Below, piece by piece: positions 12,197-24,820 of a stretch of DNA of 64,000 nucleotides (positions are counted from its first letter, which is position 1; each line of letters starts with the position of its first letter). Source of the stretch: Bidens hawaiensis (taxonomy: Eukaryota; Streptophyta; Magnoliopsida; Asterales; Asteraceae). The notes beneath the pieces were generated by a model, which was not told the DNA's origin, ran no database searches, and was given only the letters and a program-made list of their open reading frames with translations. A program made the translations under genes and the position numbers. Location of the stretch: contig JAIQDT010001122.1 in NCBI GenBank assembly GCA_021521415.1, forward strand, positions 434,001 through 498,000. Direction: 5' to 3'.

Positions 12197-12938
12197 TATA
12201 TAGGGTTAGGTTCAAATAAGAAGTTTGATTTTCCTAAGAAGGCTAGGAAGAAGGGCATTTTTGTCTTAACACTTTAGATCAAAACCCACTTACATAAAAC
12301 TTACTTACATCTTCACTCATCTTCTACGTACATCCACCACCACTCCACCGCCCACCACCACCACACCCATTACCCACCGCCACCACCTCGCCGGAAAAGT
12401 CCGAAAAAACACAATGAAAAACACTGTGAAAAACACAATGTAAAAAACACAACGGAAAAAAAACACTATGAAAAAAAAACACAATGATAAAAACACAATA
12501 AAAAACACAATTGTATGACACAATGGAAAAAACACAATGAAAAAAAAACACAATGAAAAATACTATTGTATAACACAATTTTGTAAAACACAATTTGTAA
12601 AAAACCCACTAATTTTTAAAAAAAATTTATATTACAATATGATACTCATATTAAAGATAAAAAGACACTAGTTATTATGGTGAATTTGTTTTTCAATAAA
12701 AACGTAGTAAAAAAAGTTATGGACGTTTTAAAATGATGTGGGAATTTGGCATGTGCTTTGCATGTGAAGAGAGAAAGTCAACAAATGTGTTATTCTTTTT
12801 ATACCCTTCCCCTTATGTTCAAACTTGATTTCCCTCTAAACTAATCTCAATCCTCCATGTTCAAAATCGATGGACAAGATTACCTCTTATCCTTCCTACA
12901 AAAACTATACTTCCTATTATAACCTAACCCTATATATA
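12197..12938. mobile_element. TIR MITE inserted in a TA repeat
   Basis: The left end tatatagggttaggttcaaa and the reverse complement of the right end (tatatagggttaggttataa) are inverted repeats, flanked by TA runs on both sides. The interior is a run of aaaaacacaatg-type repeats (about 12400-12600). No transposase is encoded. Confidence 0.6.
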
Positions 12939-13070
12939 TATATATAGGGGAAAGTTAACATACAAATTACTCTATGATGTAATTACATAATTACTCTACT
13001 TGTATATATAATTACTCTACTTGATTCTCACGTTTAGCACGTTAATTTCTTTTGTATTTGATCCAAACCC

Positions 13071-13128
<58 letters not shown>

Positions 13129-13458
13129 AGAGATCTTTTAAGAACCATGTTAAGTTTTAAAAACTCTATTCTAGACCACACATTTAATTAAATAGATTGG
13201 AATATGTGGTTGAGATTAAATCTGTCAAAAAGTCAAAGTAGGAGAAAGAATAAAGATGCAAGTGGTTACACTAACTTTTACGTCCGTTACACATATGTAA
13301 AAGGTCGACTCGGTGCGTAAAAAATTCTGTAATTTTTTTACGTGTATGTAACCTACATATATTACACATGTGTAAAAAAGTTATAATAAAAAATTGTTAC
13401 ACTAAGTTCTTTCGAGTTCTTAAACTCAAATGGATTCTTATTTGAAATCTCACATATA
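12939..13458. mobile_element. Two further short TA-flanked repeats around a (TG)n microsatellite
   Basis: Segment 12939-13078 starts tatataggggaaag and ends aaccctatatata. After a (TG)n tract (13080-13122), segment 13123-13458 starts gggtgggagagatc and ends gaaatctcacatatatata. Each has loosely inverted ends next to TA-rich DNA, like the MITEs on either side. Boundaries are approximate. Confidence 0.4.
13080..13122. repeat. (TG)n microsatellite
   Basis: About 43 bases of alternating TG, at the junction of two MITE-like segments. Confidence 0.9.
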
Positions 13459-14815
13459 TATAGGGTGGAGTTATAATAAGAAGTGAAGTGTGTCTAAAAA
13501 GTGTAAGAAGTAATCTGGTGCGTTAGATTTAGTGATCTGATGGTCTAGATGGAAAGTGTGTTTTTTAGGCGGTGTTTTTTATTTTAGTATCTGCTTTATA
13601 ACACTCAAGGGGTATAATCGTCAAGTGTGTTATATTTTATATGGAAACATTATCAATCTATAATTATCATTTTTTAATCCAAATTTAAAACATACCATCA
13701 AGAACATAACAAGATATATAACAGTGTGTTTTAAATCGAAATAATCAAAATTAAAAAAAAAACCATATTTTAATCAAAATTTAAAGCACAACACCAAGAA
13801 CATCAAGAACAAAAACACACTTCTACTAACAAAAATACACTAATTTTTTAATGCCAACTTTCATTAACAGAAACACACTATAAATAACAAAGAACTAAAA
13901 CAACTTGTTTACCATTAAGAATATCATAGGTGTGTTTTAACCAGTACCGATAATCACAACAATAATAAAACCGTAAATCCCCAACACTCAGGCCATAAAC
14001 ACCGGCATAATCAACTTCATCATTAAAAACAAAAACCTAAACCTAATTAACCAATTGGTGGTGGCGGTTGGCTAAATGACAGATGAACGGCGGCGACTGG
14101 TAGGGTGTAGATCTGAACGGCTAAATGACAGATGAACGGCGGTGACTGGCGGCAGTTGTACGGATGAGAAAAAAAATGTAAGGTTTGCGGTGATGGTGTT
14201 TGTAACCAGATCTGCCGTAACCATGGAGGTGGGTGTGCCGTTCAACCGACGTCTATAATCAGATCCTCCGTAACCATGTAAGGCTGGCGGCAGTGGCTGA
14301 ATGGGGTGAACGGAGTGGGTGCGCCAGAAACCATGGAGTCGTCAGAAAAGGTCCTTGTTCGTAACTAGATCCACCAACGTCTATAATCATCCAGGGAAAC
14401 CATGGAGTTCATCACAGGCTCGGATCTAATCATGGATCTTATTTGCGGCTCCCTGTTCATAACCAGATCTGAAAGATTTATTAGTTTATTTTTCTACTTT
14501 GAAGCCATGAATCGAAGAACAACAGGGTGGAAGATGGATGTTGATCGGTGATGTTGGATGATGAAGTTGATCGGTGAATGGGGTGTTGTTGCTAGAGACA
14601 ATGAACCGTTGGTAATGAGAGAGAGAGAGAGAGATGATACATAAATACATTCCAAAAAATAATAAAAGAATTAATTCCAAAAATAATAAAAGAATTATGG
14701 ACGATCATACCCCTGTGTGCTATAATGAATTCAATGGTTCAGATCTTTTCTTACACTTCTTAGGAAATATTTACTTCTTAATATAACCTTCCTCTATATA
14801 TTATATATATAGGGT
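13459..14815. mobile_element. TIR element inserted in TA repeat
   Basis: The left end tatatagggtggagttataa mirrors the right end (reverse complement tatatagaggaaggttatat, followed by taagaagt on both sides). The interior holds a direct duplication (ggctaaatgacagatgaacg at about 14070 and 14119) and no recognisable transposase. The left-end sequence reappears at 14812-14840, marking the start of another copy cut by the gypsy fragment that follows. Confidence 0.5.
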
Positions 14816-15392
14816 GGAGTTATAATAAGAAGTGAGAAAGAAGTATTCACATCTGTTCTAGTGAATCTCGAGGACGAGATTCATTCCAAGGTGGAGAGGA
14901 TGTAACACCCACAAAGTTTAGGTCCAAATTTGACAAGTTTATAAAGATAAAGGACCAAAAATAATTATGAGAAAGGTAATGGCAAAAGTATGATAAAGAA
15001 AAGAAAGCCTATTAGGTCAAGGGAATAAGTAAGGAAACTCCATCCCACATGGACAGAGGGAAAGAAATGAAAACACTTTATAAGGAAGGAGTTTTCCATG
15101 GTAGTGTTTTTATGGGGCTAACCACTCTCACTAGTCCTAGCGGAGGGTGCGAAGCACCCGACGCGCACGCGCACGGACACAGACTCGGGTGATGGGCGTA
15201 ATGTGGCGTTTTGATGGCGCACTTGGCACTTCGCACGCTTGCATCGCCGCGAGCCATCGCCGCGATGGGCGTAAAGGGCCGCTTTAGTATTTTTGAACTG
15301 TGGAAGATAAACCAAGAAGTGACGAGTTAACAAAGTCCAGGGGTAGAAAATAAAAATTTTGATTTCCCCGACCCATCGCGCTACGTGACGGG

Positions 15393-17903
15393 TGTAACAC
15401 CCCGGCTAAAGCGGAAACGCCTGATTGTGACGTACAGATTGCTCAAACACACGTGACACTATTAGGTGACCATAATAACATTATTTCATTTAAATCTTCA
15501 TGTAACACAAGTTTATCAAATAATACAAGTTGTAACAAATAAATAAACAAATGATAAGTTATTCTTTGAATATCCTATAGGCATGCTATGTGTCTTCTAA
15601 CTTTTCATCCTCGTATCTTTACACATGTAACATATGTATAAAATAAAGTAAGCTACGAACATAGCTGGTGAGCTTCCACAGTTTAAATACGTACGTAAAA
15701 ACCATACAACTCATGGACAAGTGATAAACGAGCAAGTAAGTCCTTTCCAATTGGTAACAACCAACGTACTCGGGAAATCGCGCAAGTAAGGTCCTTTCCA
15801 GTTGATAGCAATCAACGTACTCGGATAATGAGGCCCTTTTCCACTCGATACAAATGGACCGGAGTGCAAAGGGAGGCGTATGATCATACTTAATGAGGCT
15901 TCCCAATCGTGCAAGTAATATTCGTGCAAGTAATATTCGTGTAAATAATATTTGTGCAAGTAATACAAGTAACACACAAGTCCATATACGAATTGTAGTT
16001 TTGTAATAGAAGTAACAATACTTGAATTTTAATATGGATACATATGCTACCCCAAAACAATAAAAATATTAAAAAGGGGTGGTGAAAAACTCACCTTGAA
16101 ATTGAAGATAAACGTTGCAATGAAAACCGAAAGCATGATAACGAAACCGAAGCGGTCGAACATGCGTTAAAGAAATCCGAAACGATTGAACTTCTCGAAC
16201 TATAATTAAAACAAAAGCAAAGTCTAACTATCGGGATTGAAAAGGTTAAAATTATTTTGTTAACGGAGTTAAGCATTATTTAATGTAACTTTTATTATTT
16301 TATGGCATTTTTATATTTTAATAATATTGTTTAAGCTTTAACGATTTAAATTAATATTTTATTAATAACTTAACGCTAATACGAGAATTATGATATTTGC
16401 GAATCACGGATTTTAACTGTTTTATCTAAAAAAATGATTATGTTTACAATTTATAAAAGGTAACGAGCTATAGTCAACGAAACGGAAAAATAAAATAATT
16501 TTATCGGGTTTAATGAAGGTGAACGTTAGTTTTTAGGTGAAAAATGTTAAACTTAGATTTATACATAATTTATTTATGTTAAAATGATTTTATTTGATTT
16601 AAAATAATTTTTAATAATCTATTTGGTTTATTTAATAATAAAGACGACTTAAAAGAATTCGGTTCATTTCCGGTCAGACCCGGACTCAACTTTAGGTTGG
16701 GTTCATTTCCGACATGGTAAAAAGTATTATATTTTAGAGAGTGAGATGAAAAGAATTAGTTTTAGATGTTAGATAAATAAAATAACTAAACCGAACCGAA
16801 TAAATACATAAGCGAGTCAAGATCGTTTTTGATGAACTACACTAATGTTAAATAAATAATATAACACTAAGTTCTAAACGACACGAACAAACAGAAACTA
16901 AAAACATACCCGGAACAAGAACTTAGATAATAAAAGAAAAAATCTTGAACTTCACGGTTTGACTTCATAAATCAAAGTAGGTGAAAATCACCAAAATGAG
17001 AAAATAACAAGAATCTTTTGTAAATTGAGTTGTGAGAAAATGTGAATGAATGGAGCTCTATTTATAAGTGAAGTGAGCTAGAGTTGTTTCAATTGTATTA
17101 AATTGGTCAAAATACTTAATGGGTCATGAATGCCATTTAAAACTTGTAATTGGTCATAAAAATTAAATTGTAACCTACAATTCATATACAAACACATTTA
17201 TTATCATCATAAAGAATTTTGATCAAGATTTAAATGTAGTAGGAATGTATTTTCTTCATCTTTTAAAACCAACTAAGTAAAAAAAAATGTGACATAATTA
17301 AATAATAATAAAAAAATGTACTTTGGTTATACGTAAGTAATGTTATCTATGCAACATTTGAATAAAGTATATATATATATATATTGGTAATGGTTAATAT
17401 GTTTAAATAACTTTAGAAAAAGCTATTACATATGAAATATGTAACATATGATTGTATTTATAACTAAATGGATCACCTCGACTAATAAAACGGATTAGTT
17501 TTCAAAATATATTTACTCTTTAGTCCTTGAACTTTGAGGTGCAATCTATATGAAATAGAATTTATATAACTTGGATATTTTTATATTTTACCCGCACAGT
17601 TTGCAAATTGTTTTATCTTTAAAACATTAACTTTCGTTAATTGCGCAAAATGAATTGAAAGCGACAAATGATAACCGTAAATCCTCGGAATTCAATACGA
17701 ATAGAAAATGAAGGTATGATAAATGACGAACAAGAGTACATTAAAATGAAAAACCCGGTCGGTTTAACGAACACAATACTAACTCAAAAATGACGAATGT
17801 CACATGAAGTGAAACTTGAGAATATTAATAATATATTTATAAACAAAAACCGAAAATTTGAAATGGGTCGGGTTTTCAGGTTTGAAAAGTAACGAATGTT
17901 ACA
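15393..17903 (-). mobile_element. Solo LTR (chromovirus-like), 2511 bp
   Basis: It is flanked by the 5-bp duplication ACGGG (15388-15392 and 17904-17908), with ends TGTAACACCC and TGTTACA. Orientation is minus: the right end, reverse complemented, matches the LTR start at 47715 (TGTAACATTCGT), and a TATA box reads on the minus strand at 17058-17068. No internal coding sequence is left, so this is a solo LTR formed by LTR-LTR recombination. It is homologous to the solo LTR at 33113-35614 and, more weakly, to the LTR at 38279. Confidence 0.8.
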
Positions 17904-17924
17904 ACGGGTAAAACATGCTGATCA

Positions 17925-18128
17925 TCGCGCTACGCAATGGTGTTTCCCAAGAGTTTAGAAAAAGGGGCGTTGCGCTACGCGATGGTCCAAAAGGAGAGGG
18001 GTATCGCGCTACGCGATGACCCGGTTAAGTAACCGGATCAACCACGTGTCAACACGTGGCAAGATCTTGTGAATTGCGGAGTCGCGCTACGTGACGACAC
18101 AAGGAAAAGGGCGTCGCGCTACGCGACG
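17925..18128 (+). repeat. Cluster of CGCG-core palindromes upstream of the TATA box
   Basis: Five palindromic sites with the core cgcgctacgcg or a one-base variant lie in about 200 bp. Examples are gtcgcgctacgtgac at 18081-18095 and cgtcgcgctacgcgacg at 18112-18128. The flanking arm bases change from copy to copy but mostly stay complementary. The last one ends 17 bp before the TATA box. Confidence 0.8.
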
Positions 18129-18145
18129 GTCCCCAAAACTTTGCC

Positions 18146-18153
18146 TATAAAAG
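18146..18153 (+). promoter_or_regulatory. LTR TATA box
   Basis: TATAAAAG in a GC-rich context, right after the palindrome cluster. It is followed by a pyrimidine-rich stretch (cattctcatcccaatttcac), as at many plant LTR transcription starts. Confidence 0.6.
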
Positions 18154-19722
18154 GGGGCTACGGGTTTGAAGCATTCTCATCCCAATTTCACACTCACTTT
18201 CACACACATAACCTTGCGGAACGTGCCCGACCATTGTGAGGTTCCGTGGTCCCGATTTCTCGTAATTCGTGCATGAATTGAAGTTCTGACGCTCGATCGA
18301 GTGATTAAGTTAGTTCGAAACAAGGTTCTGACAGTTTAAGTAGAAGTACTACTTGTACAAGGCTTAAGCAAATAAAAATACCCGCGTAAGGTAAGGATTC
18401 TGCTTAAGTTATTATTTTATTTTTATTTAATGGCTTAGACCCTAGTCAAGGGTATAGTCTATACCTTGATCAAGTAAGTAAGTGAATTATAAGCTTTCAT
18501 AAGATAAGATTTTTTGATGAAATGTTGCTCTTTGTTTTTATAAAGATATTACTTATGAAAGAAGAAACTTGATATATACGTTTCTTCATGATGAAGAAAC
18601 GTAACATATAAATGTTTTATAAAATTAAACGAATATCAAGGTAAAGGTTATGCAAATAGACTTAAGGTCTATAGCTAGATTGTAGATCTAGTTATTTATA
18701 GAATGTTATTCTCGTACTATAGGTCCGAGATAAAGATCAGACATCTGTTGGTGAGAAATCTTGAAATCAACAAAGGTGAATACGTCCAAACCTTTTTATA
18801 GTGTGAAATGTTTTATGACGTGAATACGTCTGTGTACTGTATATTTTGATAAGATATTTACTCTTTAAAACTATGGACTGTTATCCATACGTAAAAGAGC
18901 TATGGAAAGTATTTGTGTGAGGGTTGGTTCAAATCCTCTAAAACGTTTTGATACAAGGCAGTACTAAACACTCAGGCTAAAATACACATGTGTCTAGATC
19001 CTTACATATATGTACTGTAGTGGGCACATTACAGACATACTGACCATGAGGCAAGTGACTGTCTCTAGGGCGAGTGAAGTCCGATTATATGGTTTGTGCG
19101 TATGTTTAGTTCCGATGAGATGGGATTGAGACCCACTAAGTCGTTGAACACTATTGGTGTTGTGTCATTACGAATTGAGAAAATGTTTTATTGAGTCAGC
19201 TTATTCACCAGCATATAGCTGACGTATTTTGAAACTGTTTTCAGGTAACTAGGAGTAAGGAATAGTGATGAATATGCCAGTGGAGATAGAAGATCACTAG
19301 GCATAGAATGCAGCTGGTGGCTCAGCTAATTTTGTAATGAAGCATATATATTAAACTTGTTCTTAAACAAGTAATTTTGTAAAACAATCAAGGGTATTTA
19401 ATTCCCTTTGTTATGAAAGTAAATATTTTAAATTAACATTTTCCGCTGCAAACTTTGATAATTTGACAAAAGTGGTACCAACTGTGAGTCACACACCCAG
19501 GCCCGAAGGCGGGGAGTGACACTAGTTGTTTCAACTAGAGTAATTATTTTATTAGTAGAGTAATTATTGAATCTGTTTCTTCTTATTCAAATTATCTGCT
19601 TCAAAAACACCCATTTAACTAGAAATTGATTGGCAAATCACACCTTGTTTCAGTATGCCGTAAAAAGCTTCAAATCGGCGAAATTGTAAACATATATATA
19701 ACTTATATTATCACAATAATCC

Positions 19723-20050
19723 GATCTCGTCGGAGAGTATGGATTTAACTTCCGATCGGAACGATACATCGGCTCTAGTGATCGTCTGCCGCCGCCGCCG
19801 ACTAGAGCGAGTGTGTTGCAGCGGAAAACAACGGCAATGCCGCTACCGGAGTTAAAAGTCTTGCTAGAATATTTGTCGCTGTTGTAGATACGGAAGCTAC
19901 GCTTGGTGCCAGCGGCGAAGCAGTGGAGCCTTGGTTGAAGGAGAGGTGACGGAGGTTGACGGTGGAGTGATCGGAGTCCGGTGTTTTGGTGGTGGATGAT
20001 GAAGAAGATGGAGATTGGGTCCGTGGTTGATGATTAGTATTATTGAAGAA
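19723..20050 (-). pseudogene. ATG18/WIPI-like gene fragment (N-terminal beta-propeller)
   Basis: On the minus strand a Ser/Thr-rich leader runs into NLRHLSFNQ. After a 1-nt frameshift it continues CFAAGTKRSFRIYNSDK and IAVVFRCNTLALVGGGG. In plant ATG18 proteins (autophagy PROPPINs that bind PI3P on the growing autophagosome) the matching first-blade segment has the pattern LSFNQD..CFA.GT..GFRIYNCD, then VEMLFRCNILALVGGG. Here about three residues before FRCN are missing as well. Only this N-terminal part is present; downstream the sequence is AT-rich and noncoding. It is most likely a duplicated or captured fragment of a host gene, not a working locus. The family call rests on remembered motif order. 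Confidence 0.7.
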
Positions 20051-20678
20051 GGAAGGAAGATTGTTCAGTTCGTATGTTTAGCACAGATTTTTTATTTGTA
20101 TTCCATCTTTATCCTCATATATATATAGACACACATATACATATACATATACACACACAAACAGACACCAATTAACTACCTAATATATATAATAACTTTT
20201 TAGAAAAGACAAGTATGCATTAAACTACATAATTTTCTTTATTAAAAAAGTACAAAACATTCATTCATAATTTTATTTAGACACACACATACATAACATG
20301 ATTAAACAACTACACATTTTCTCTTTCAAAAAAACACAAATACTTTGGACTAGGTACCAACTTTAACTAAACCAACACGTAAATATAAATGTATTTTCAG
20401 ACATTCCACTTTGACAACTTAACTCTAACAACTATATTCTAAATATAACCATTGACTTAAAATACAAAACTGCACAAAATAATAATTTTATAAAATAAAA
20501 CTCAATAATAATAATACAAACCGTTTCTTTTACTCCATACCGCTGGCGTGTGTATATAATAATGTACATATGCATCACCTTGCTACAATCCCAAGATTCA
20601 TATTTCATACTTTCACATAACATTTAACACCCTCACCTATATTTTTCAAGCAGTTAGGTAAACGAGCAACAAGCTGTC
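20051..20678. other. Upstream region of YUCCA-like copy A
   Basis: AT-rich, with no gene. From about 20527 it matches the region upstream of copy B (from about 24311): the shared piece includes tactccataccgctggcgtg and catatgcatcaccttgctac. The duplication therefore took the proximal promoter along. No core promoter can be assigned with confidence. Confidence 0.55.
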
Positions 20679-22802
20679 ATGATTAATAGCGCTGAACAGA
20701 CAACAGTGATAATCGTCGGCGCGGGTCCATCAGGGCTAGCCACCGCGGCATGCCTCCATCAACTCTCAATCCCATACATAATACTCGAACGTGAAGATTG
20801 TATTGCGTCAATATTTAACAAGAAATCATACAACCGCCTTCATTACACTTAAAAAAACAATATTGTGAGCTTCCCATCTTCCATTTCCTTCGGAGTTTCC
20901 AACATATGTCCCAAGAAAAGATTTCTTAAACTACTTGAACAACTATGCATCCTGTTTTAACATTAATCCGAGGTTTCACAACTTCGTAAAGTTCGCAAAG
21001 TTCGAGGAAGATATATGGAAGGTAGAGGTGGAGGTTGGTGGAGATGGGAATAATAATTTGTGGTATGAAGGGGGTTTTTGGTGGTGGCTACAGGAGAAAA
21101 CACTGAGCCATTTACCAGAGGTTGAAGGGTTGAGTGAGTTTAAAGGCGAAGTTCTTCATTCGACTGAGTATAAGTCTGGTGAAAAATATTTAAATAAGAA
21201 TGTTTTGGTGGTCGGAGCGGGTAATTCCGGCATGGAAATTGCACTTGATTTGGCGAATTATGGTGCTAAAACATCCATTGTTGTCCGAAGTCCGGTATGT
21301 TTAAACACCTTATCATTTACTATTATATAAATTAGTTTATATTAATATTAATTATGTTGTATTATTTTTAGTAATTACTTTAGTATATATTATTATTATA
21401 AGAGCTCTTTATCGAATAAAATAAAATAAGAGTTACTTTATTTTTATTTTTAATATTATTTCAAGTAGTTTTTGTTTACTTAAAAGTTAAAAGATATAAA
21501 GAATATTAAAATAAATGTAATCTTTGGTTTATATTTGTGTTTGAAACTCAACAGAATAGACATGCCATAGTTCTTAATTTTTTGATTATTCTTGTTTAAA
21601 AGAAATACTTTAATCTGAAGGTAACATAAGTTTTTAATTATATGTAAGCTAATATAATATTATGATTTAAATATTGTAAAATGGGTTTTGATGTATATAA
21701 ACTATACATACATATATATAACTTCGATCTCCAAGAGATATCATGATTTCAAACTACTATAAAATGTAAGTTTTTCAATGTATGTAAGCTAATATAATAT
21801 AATATCTAGTTCCAACTCAGGAAATACTTACCAACAGTCTTAATTTTATACATTTTATACATTTTCGTATGGGATGTATGGAATTGATGGATAAAAATAC
21901 GTTCAAAGTTGGGAGTTACGTATAAATTTTGTAAGTTGGGATTAATCCCGACTAATAGGTGAAAGTCGAGATTACTAGAATCCAATAATTAACCCATATA
22001 GTAATGATTTATACAAATATACGTTTTCAAGATGCATATAAATTCTATACAATAACGATTTATTTTATATATGTTTGCAACTTAGGTTCACTTAGTTTCA
22101 AGATGGTCGATAAATCTTGGATTGATGTTACAAAAGAGTTTACCATTGCATTTGGTGGACTCCATGTTGGTGTTGGTCAACATGATACTGTATGGAGATC
22201 TAACAAAGTACGGTATTCAAAGGCCCAAAGAAGGTCCATTTTCGAGTATAGTAAGAAACGGAAAATATCCAATCATCGACATGGGTACAACCGAAAAGAT
22301 CAAGTCCGGCGAGATACAAGTATGTTCAATTTTCTCAGTTGTCACAACAGTTATATGCGCATGTTAAATGATTAATAACGCGATTTTTTAATTTTATTTT
22401 TTAACGTGCAAATAGGTTTTTCCGGCATTGAAAAGTATAAAAGGCGAAGGCGATGAAGTTGTTTTCGCGAATGGGAAAAGTTATCAGTTCGACGTGATTC
22501 TGTTTGCGACTGGTTTTAAAAGATCAACCCATTTATGGCTTAAGGTAGTTTTTTTTCTCTCTTTTTTTTTTCCAATTATGAAAAAAAAACATGTTAACGA
22601 GATGTTTTGTTACATAAGTATTTTTGTTTCAATTATGTAGGGAGATCATGGTTTAAAACAAGATGGACTACCAAAGGCTATGCATCCAAATCATTGGAAA
22701 GGAGATAATGGGTTTTATTGTGTTGGGCTTGCAAGACATGGCCTATATGGAGCTGCCATGGATGCCCAAAACATAGCACAACATATTTTCAAGGTAATTT
22801 AA
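20679..22802 (+). pseudogene. YUCCA-like flavin monooxygenase, copy A (four exons, disrupted)
   Basis: YUCCA enzymes oxidise indole-3-pyruvate to indole-3-acetic acid, the last step of auxin synthesis. Exons: 20679-21294, 22086-22319, 22416-22544 and 22641-22802, each joined by GT..AG introns. Exon 1 encodes the FAD-binding motif ([19 protein letters not shown]) and the NADPH-binding motif ([20 protein letters not shown]). Exon 2 has LYGDLTKYGIQRPKEGPFS and exon 3 the ATG-type signature [17 protein letters not shown]. Exon 4 ends [11 protein letters not shown] with TAA at 22800. The layout is closest to the short YUC10/YUC11 type. Defects: a 1-nt deletion near 20844 gives TAA at 20850-20852, and a further frame change lies near 21068-21110. 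Exons 2-4 are still open, so decay looks recent. A second copy lies downstream. Confidence 0.85.
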
Positions 22803-23137
22803 AAATAAAATCACGGAATTCAACAAAAATGTTGTAGTTTGATACCGGATTTTGATAAATTATGCTTAGTAAGATTTATGATGAACAATAAAAATTTCGT
22901 TGTTTTGACTTCTATACACTTGTATCTTCTATACACTTGTATTTAAATGACAGTGCATTTAAATTCTTGAAAGATATTTAATTTAGTTAAAGGCTTGTGG
23001 CCCAATGATATATGATGTTTGTTTGAAGATATGTAGAAAGATCAAATCCCATAATAAATAGAATTGATATAATAATGTAATAATGGATATTGCATTTAAT
23101 GCTTGTTATTATATAATTGACTCTCCTAAAATTTTAG

Positions 23138-23900
23138 GTGTCGCTTTCTGGTTGCTCACACCATCTCTTAAGTCATCAGATTGTTAGATTTGTGATTTTA
23201 AGGCTTTTTATGTGTTTGACCCGAATTTACAGATATATGTATCACCAAATTCGAATACTTCTTAAATGGGTTATAATATCTAATTTATTTGTGAAACACG
23301 TTTATCACCAAACAATAATTTTTGCGGGTCATAGACTCATATGTCTCACCAAACCCGGGTAGCCCTTAATCGGGTTATAACATCTCATTTATTTACTTTA
23401 TAATCAAACAATAATTTTCGCAATTCATGAGTCTCACCAAACCCGGATAACCCTTAAACGAGTTATAACATCTCATTTATTTGTGAAACTCTTTCATCAT
23501 CAAACTCTAATTTAATTTCTCCCCACTACATATTTTCAGTCGACGGTCTATTATCTCCCTCACCGGCTAACTTCCGATTACCACCCACCATTGTCAACCT
23601 CCCATCTCATGCATCAACCACAATCGTCACCTATATCAACTGCCCTGTTTTTGATGGATTTCCTTAATCTTCGAATGAACACCAGTTAATCGGCCACCAG
23701 TTCAGATTTGGTCGCCTCTTACCTCCTATTTTATTTATGAAACCCCATTCGGGTCAACTCGTTTTCATCTTCATCATTCATACCACCATCACCACCATGC
23801 CAAGCTTGATTCCAGACATGATATATGGACAAAAGGTTCTTGGTTTAGAATTTGAGGAAAATTACGAGATACATGATTTGAGATAATGATATGGGGGGGG
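23138..23900 (+). repeat. Dispersed repeat related to Helitron 2, with internal tandem units
   Basis: It opens with gtgtcgctttctggttgctc and contains three or four tandem units of about 80 bp of the type caccaaacccggataaccct..ttataacatctcatttatttgtg. The same series occurs at about 32080-32230 and, split by a solo LTR, at 33050-33112 and 35620-35930. It probably belongs to the Helitron family defined at 32040-36293, but no clean ends are visible here. Confidence 0.5.
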
Positions 23901-23908
23901 GGGGGGGG
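23893..23908. repeat. Poly-G tract
   Basis: An uninterrupted run of about 16 G. A similar run occurs near 32466-32480. Confidence 0.8.
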
Positions 23909-24450
23909 TGTTCTTTTGTTGGGCTTCATGAGCGTTGAAAACTCTTCTACGTTTGACACAAAAATATTATTATGAGTCCTTGCTTAGCAAAAGCTAATTT
24001 ATGGTAGTTACAAGTAGGTGATATATTCGAGAATGTTGAACGGGGTAGACGAGTCATGGAAATAGTGGGATAGCTTGCACCGGTAACAAGAAAGAAGAAA
24101 AGAGCTCACGAGTCATCCATTCATTTGATAAAAAGACAAAAGTGATCAAGTCTTGTAAGCGGGTCAACAAGAGGGATTTAATGTTGTTTGTTCACTAAAT
24201 ACATGGGTAATTATTGTCCTTCAAGAACTTTAGAACTTATTATGTTTTAAACTTATATACTAGTATCTTATAGGTTTTGATTTTGATGTTTGCTCGCTAA
24301 ATATATAGGCACGTTTTACTCCATACCACTGGCGTGCGTAATCTATAATAATGTGCATATGCATCACCTTGCTACAATTCCAAGATTCATATTTCATACA
24401 TTCATATAACACCTACGCCTATACTTTTCAAAGCAGTTTACCTAATCAAC

Positions 24451-24820
24451 GGGCAGTCTTGGTCCTATTGAAATTGAAAATGCCAACGAAAGTCAAGATC
24501 CGAATATAAATGATACGGATAAAAACATTCAGAGTTGGAGTGGTCATGACAATTACAGTAATGTTGATCTTTCTTTTGGCGTCAAGGACATTCGGAATTT
24601 CATCTCTGATGATACTTTTTTAGTTAAAGAGAATAATGGGGACATTTATTCTATATATTTTGATATTGAAAATCAAATTTTTGAGATTGACAATGATCCT
24701 TCTTTTTGTAGTGAACTAGCAAGTTCTTTTTATCGGAATTCTAGTTATCTGAATAATGGATCTAAGAGTAAGAATACCGACAATGATCCTTCCATGAATG
24801 ATCCTTCCATGAATGATACT
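24451..24820 (+). pseudogene. accD: Plastid accD fragment in the nucleus (NUPT), about 370 bp
   Basis: The open frame reads [17 protein letters not shown] near its start, then [40 protein letters not shown] and [16 protein letters not shown]. This is the variable N-terminal region of plastid accD (beta subunit of the carboxyltransferase of acetyl-CoA carboxylase) as I remember it from Asteraceae plastomes. It is absent from copy A at the same place: A has agcagttaggtaaacgagcaacaag, B has agcagtttacctaatcaac, the insert, then cagcaacaag. The frame has no stop, ends with a short tandem repeat (NDPSM twice), and continues in frame through QQQVV into the YUCCA start codon. No catalytic domain is included. 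Confidence 0.82.

Larger units (their letters stand above)
14850..19521 (+). mobile_element. Ty3/gypsy 3' terminus: polypurine tract and LTR, split by a solo LTR
   Basis: The phrase ctcgaggacgagattcattc followed by aaggtggagagga is the usual end of a gypsy internal region and its polypurine tract. The LTR then starts TGTAACACCC at 14901 and runs to about 19521 (...gagtgaca), interrupted by a solo LTR at 15393-17903. The U3 carries at least six CGCG-core palindromes (15373-15391, 17925-18128), followed by the TATA box at 18146. The 5' part of the element is missing. Confidence 0.65.

Noticed and set aside
12317..12593. Minus-strand ORFs rich in Phe and Cys
   Set aside because: Translation of the aaaaacacaatg repeat in a MITE.
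20679..22802. Copy A as an active auxin-synthesis gene
   Set aside because: TAA at 20850 after a 1-base deletion and a further frame change in exon 1 prevent a full-length enzyme.
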